Shown here: piece by piece, positions 19,512-22,163 of the stretch | Layout of the letters: each line of letters starts with the position of its first letter | Position numbering within the stretch: the stretch's first letter is position 1 | DNA from: a virus | DNA length: 22,163 nt | Reading direction: 5' to 3' (one strand) | Virus record (IMG/VR): IMGVR_UViG_3300025652_000630 | Span: 1 to 22,163 of that record | Position numbers and translations under genes: made by a program | Notes under the pieces: generated by a model | Databases searched by the model: none | The model's input: only the letters and a program-made list of their open reading frames with translations | What the model was told of the DNA's origin: nothing

Positions 19512-22163
19512 ATGGCTGATCTGAAAATCAGTGAACTTAACGCCCTCGCTGGTGGCAATCTCGTTGCGGCAGATGAGCTAGCAATTGTTGACGACTCAGC
19601 CAGTGAAACCAAGAAAATTACGGTTTCAGATCTGATCACAAACGGCGTGACGGTCATCAGTGATGACACGATCCCAGGCGCCAAGATTCTGTTTGGTGCG
19701 GGTGATATTGCTACAGCCGCCTTGGCTGACGCTGCTGTCACAACAGCAAAGGTTGCAGATGACGCGATTTCAGCAGCAAAGCTGGGCAATGAATCAACGG
19801 TAGACCTAGTTACAACGTTGCCAGGCAGTGGCGCGTTTACTGGTCAGCTTGCATTTGATACTGACGACAACAAGCTATACATCTGGGATTCTTCATCGTG
19901 GCAAAGCCTGAAGGCTGCTGGTTCTGTCAATACTGTCAGCGGCAGCACGACTGGTGAGATCAATATCGTTTCAAGCGTTAGTGGCGACACTGTCACGATA
20001 AGCGCGACGATCGATGACACATCATCTGCCAATCAGTTCTTAGCTGGCCCGACTGGTGCTGCTGGTGCGGTTGGTTATCGCGCTATCGATGGAAGTGATC
20101 TACCAGTTGCAACGACTTCCGCAAAAGGTGGCGTCGTCGTCAATGGCGAAGGCTTGCGGATGGATGCCAATACCCTTGAAGTCGATAACGACGTAACCGC
20201 TAGTGCGATCCATCATGTCGTTACGTATGACGCCAAAGGTCTAATTACTGGCGGTCGAGTTTTAGCAGCTAGTGATCTGCCAATTGCCACAGCAAGCGCA
20301 GTTGGTGGTGTCATCCCGAGCACCGGTTTAACCGTTGATGGATCAGGCAACCTGACGATCGACAACACCGTCACGGCTGACACTTACACCAAAGTGACGG
20401 TTGCAGCCACTGGCCTGGTTACAGCAGGAACAACGCTTGCTGCTGGTGATCTGCCAAGCCACAGCGCAGATCTGTTGACCTCCGGCAGCATTCCTCTGGC
20501 ACGTATTGCCGACAACCTGATTACTGGCGCAAAGCTGGCTGATTATGCGTCGGCAAAAATCGGCGAGACAAACCCGACGGCTGATTACATCGGCCAACTG
20601 TTCTTCAATCCACTGACTAGGGATTTAAGTCTGTGGGACGGCAACGTCTTCCAGCCAATCGGCATCAGTGCTGGTGAGATTGTTTTTGCTGGAACGTATA
20701 ACGCAACAACAAACCTGCTGAGTTCTGTCACTGCTGACGGCACTGGCGCTGGTTTTGTTGTGGGCCAGGCATTGCCTGCATCCTCTAGCACCAATAAAAA
20801 TTTCTACGTTGTTGTTGATGTTGGCGGCACTGGTACGTCACCCGCTCCAGCCGTTGCTTTAGCACCGCCTGATTTCATTCTTAGCACTGGCACTGAATAC
20901 AAGCTGATTGACGTTTCCGAAACGGTGACGGCACAGATTGCATCAAACGTTGGTTTCACGCCTGTTGGCACGATTGCAGCCAATAACGTTCAGACGGCAA
21001 TTGCTGAGGTTGACAATGAGAAGGTTGCCAAGAGTGGCGACACGATGACCGGCGACCTGACGCTAAATGATGCAAATGTCGTCTTTGAGGGTGCAACAGA
21101 AAACGATAATGAGACCACGTTGACTGTTGTCGATCCAACTGCTGATCGCACAATCACGCTGCCTGATGTAACTGGAACGGTTATCACAACTGGTGACACC
21201 GGGACTGTTACTAGCACGATGTTGACTGACGGCACGATCGTCAATGCTGACATTAATGCAAGTGCAGAGATTGCAGTTAGCAAGCTTGGAAATGGCACTG
21301 CACGTCAATTGCTGCAAACTGATGCTGGCGGAACAAGCGTTGAATTTACAAGCAACGTTGATGTTCCTGGAACGTTAGATGTAACTGGTGCGGCAACACT
21401 TGATTCGACTTTAGATGTTGCTGGTCTGATCAGTGCTGATGGCAAAGTTAGCTTCCCGCTGGGTAGTGCCAGTGCGCCAAGTTTGCTACCTGGGGCTGAT
21501 ACTAATACTGGAATCTTTTCACCTGGGGCTGATCAGTTAGCGATCACAACGGGTGGAACGCAGCGCGTTGTTGTTAACAGCTCGGGCAAAGTTGGAATTG
21601 GAGTGACGGCCCCGCTTGTGAAGCTGGACGTCGTAGATAGTGCGGCAATGTCAGCAATTTTTAGGCAATCTTCTGGAAATCAAACCAGTGTTTATATAGA
21701 GCATGACGACAGCTCTGGCCGTATTGGTACTTCATATGCCGCAGGTGGTGGCGCGTATAAACCCTTAGCGTTTGAAACATCAAATACCGAGCGCCTCAGA
21801 ATCGACAGCTCGGGCAGGATGTTGCTTGGTACAACGACTGAAGGTGCAGCAATTGCCGATAATTTAACTGTTGCAGATAGTGGTCACAGTGGCATAACAA
21901 TCCGATCCGGAACATCTAGCCTTGGTTCGCTTTATTTCAGTGATGGTACATCTGGTGCTGCTGAATATGCAGGATTTGTGGAATACAACCACAACGGTAA
22001 TTATTTAGGTTTTGGAACAGGTAGCAGCAGTCGCCTACGAATCGACAGCTCGGGCAATGTTGGGGTTGGAACGTCGTCGCCTCAAGGTAAACTACACTTA
22101 GCCGGTAGCAGTGCAGCACTTTATTTTGAAGATACTGCTTCTAGTAATACGCTTTCAAGGATT
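19512..22163 (+). CDS. Tail fibre protein, N-terminal 884 residues (cut by window end)
   Basis: The frame is open from ATG 19512 to the last base. The N-terminus 'MADLKISELNALAGGNLVAA' with 'DELAIVDDSASETKKIT' is a frequent opening of marine phage fibres and probably joins the tail. Then follow 'GQLAFDTDDNKLYIWDSSSW' and two tandem repeats of 58-59 residues starting 'LPVATTSAKGGV' and 'LPIATASAVGGV'. A second 'GQLFFNPLTRDLSLWDG' copy comes next, then the 'AKSGDTMTGDLTLND' and 'VDPTADRTITLPDVTGT' segments. Further on are repeats of the type 'RLRIDSSG..(L/V)G(T/V)' spaced 76-80 codons. All are beta-rich, low in Cys and rich in Gly, Thr, Ser and Asp, as in trimeric fibres that contact the cell surface. 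The receptor-binding end lies outside the window. Confidence 0.9.
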   Translation, partial: MADLKISELNALAGGNLVAADELAIVDDSASETKKITVSDLITNGVTVISDDTIPGAKILFGAGDIATAALADAAVTTAKVADDAISAAKLGNESTVDLVTTLPGSGAFTGQLAFDTDDNKLYIWDSSSWQSLKAAGSVNTVSGSTTGEINIVSSVSGDTVTISATIDDTSSANQFLAGPTGAAGAVGYRAIDGSDLPVATTSAKGGVVVNGEGLRMDANTLEVDNDVTASAIHHVVTYDAKGLITGGRVLAASDLPIATASAVGGVIPSTGLTVDGSGNLTIDNTVTADTYTKVTVAATGLVTAGTTLAAGDLPSHSADLLTSGSIPLARIADNLITGAKLADYASAKIGETNPTADYIGQLFFNPLTRDLSLWDGNVFQPIGISAGEIVFAGTYNATTNLLSSVTADGTGAGFVVGQALPASSSTNKNFYVVVDVGGTGTSPAPAVALAPPDFILSTGTEYKLIDVSETVTAQIASNVGFTPVGTIAANNVQTAIAEVDNEKVAKSGDTMTGDLTLNDANVVFEGATENDNETTLTVVDPTADRTITLPDVTGTVITTGDTGTVTSTMLTDGTIVNADINASAEIAVSKLGNGTARQLLQTDAGGTSVEFTSNVDVPGTLDVTGAATLDSTLDVAGLISADGKVSFPLGSASAPSLLPGADTNTGIFSPGADQLAITTGGTQRVVVNSSGKVGIGVTAPLVKLDVVDSAAMSAIFRQSSGNQTSVYIEHDDSSGRIGTSYAAGGGAYKPLAFETSNTERLRIDSSGRMLLGTTTEGAAIADNLTVADSGHSGITIRSGTSSLGSLYFSDGTSGAAEYAGFVEYNHNGNYLGFGTGSSSRLRIDSSGNVGVGTSSPQGKLHLAGSSAALYFEDTASSNTLSRI
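20100..20276 (+). repeat. Fibre tandem repeat unit 1 (59 codons)
   Basis: The unit runs from 'LPVATTSAKGGVVVNGEGL' through 'VTYDAKGLITGGRVLAASD'. It aligns along its full length with unit 2: 'LP(V/I)AT.SA.GGV', 'L..D...L..DN.VTA', 'k.vT....GL(I/V)T(G/A)G..LAA(S/G)D'. It is a protein-level repeat that has diverged at DNA level. Confidence 0.8.
20277..20450 (+). repeat. Fibre tandem repeat unit 2 (58 codons)
   Basis: The unit runs from 'LPIATASAVGGVIPSTGL' through 'VTVAATGLVTAGTTLAAGD' and is followed by a broken third start 'LPSHSADLLTSG' at 20451. It probably arose by duplication with unit 1 and now adds one more segment to the fibre shaft. Confidence 0.8.
21577..21588 (+). repeat. Fibre short repeat, copy 1 of ACAGCTCGGGCA
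   Basis: The 12 bases encode part of 'VVVNSSGKVGIG'. Exact copies lie at 21805 and 22045, all in the same reading frame (228 and 240 bases apart). The protein motif is 'R(V/L).(V/I)(N/D)SSG..(L/V)G', a shaft repeat common in marine phage fibres. Confidence 0.75.
21800..21816 (+). repeat. Fibre short repeat, copy 2 (17-base version)
   Basis: AATCGACAGCTCGGGCA is identical to the copy at 22040-22056 and contains the 12-base core of copy 1. It encodes 'RIDSSGR' in 'RLRIDSSGRMLLGTTT'. Identity at DNA level, including codon choice, points to recent duplication or recombination between shaft segments. Confidence 0.8.
22040..22056 (+). repeat. Fibre short repeat, copy 3 (17-base version)
   Basis: The second exact copy of AATCGACAGCTCGGGCA lies 240 bases (80 codons) after copy 2, in 'RLRIDSSGNVGVGTSSP'. 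Further copies may lie beyond the window edge. Confidence 0.8.

Noticed and set aside
20041-20090. Collagen-like Gly-X-Y run 'GPTGAAGAVG' in the tail fibre
   Set aside because: Only about three triplets are present, too few for a collagen-type domain.
19512-22163. Diversity-generating retroelement target in the fibre
   Set aside because: No reverse transcriptase, template repeat or adenine-biased variable region is visible; the C-terminus, where such a target would be, is outside the window.

Overview
The window is one uninterrupted rightward run of virion genes from a long-tailed (siphovirus-type) phage or prophage. All supported genes lie on the + strand, and most are joined by 1-8 base start/stop overlaps, which suggests a single translationally coupled late operon. 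No tRNA, IS element, CRISPR array, integrase, lysis gene or replication gene is visible. Free virus and integrated prophage cannot be told apart from this window.

The host is inferred only weakly as a marine picocyanobacterium of the Synechococcus/Cyanobium type. The tail fibre carries wording that I know from phages of marine cyanobacteria, such as 'DPTADRTITLPD', 'KSGDTMTGDLTL' and repeats of the 'SDLPVAT..A.GGV' type. Two copies of the cyanobacterial HIP1 octamer GCGATCGC are present (2300 and 6047).

Layout, left to right. (1) 1-152: left edge with a possible 3' end of an upstream gene; a cos site could lie here or further left. (2) 153-4588: packaging and portal in lambda order: small terminase (Nu1-like), large terminase (gpA family), a gpW-like head-tail connector fused to an N-terminal beta domain, and portal (gpB family). 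(3) 4588-6996: one 802-residue polyprotein joining a Trp-Gly-Gly-type N-terminal domain, a Tudor/SH3-like domain, an HK97-type prohead protease and the HK97-fold major capsid protein. (4) 6999-8269: two small head proteins, an FII-like head-tail joining protein and a gpU-like tail terminator. (5) 8339-12511: tail tube protein, tail assembly chaperones made by -1 programmed frameshifting (gpG/gpGT logic) and tape measure protein. (6) 12508-17811: tail tip: a gpL-like protein, an NlpC/P60-like protein without a catalytic His, and a gpI/gpJ-type central hub of about 1486 residues. (7) 17811-19491: a gpM-like protein and two mutually related tail-tube-like proteins downstream of the hub, an unusual position. 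(8) 19512 to the right edge: the start of a long repetitive tail fibre, cut by the window.

The plan is a lambda-like packaging, neck and tail programme with an HK97-type protease/capsid in place of lambda's C-Nu3-D-E block. The most unusual features are the four-domain capsid polyprotein, the gpW fusion, the paralogous tube-like pair after the hub, and the tail-tip NlpC-like protein that has apparently lost its catalysis. The frameshift site is a textbook example: A_AAA_AAC, a 5-6 base spacer and a GC-rich hairpin.
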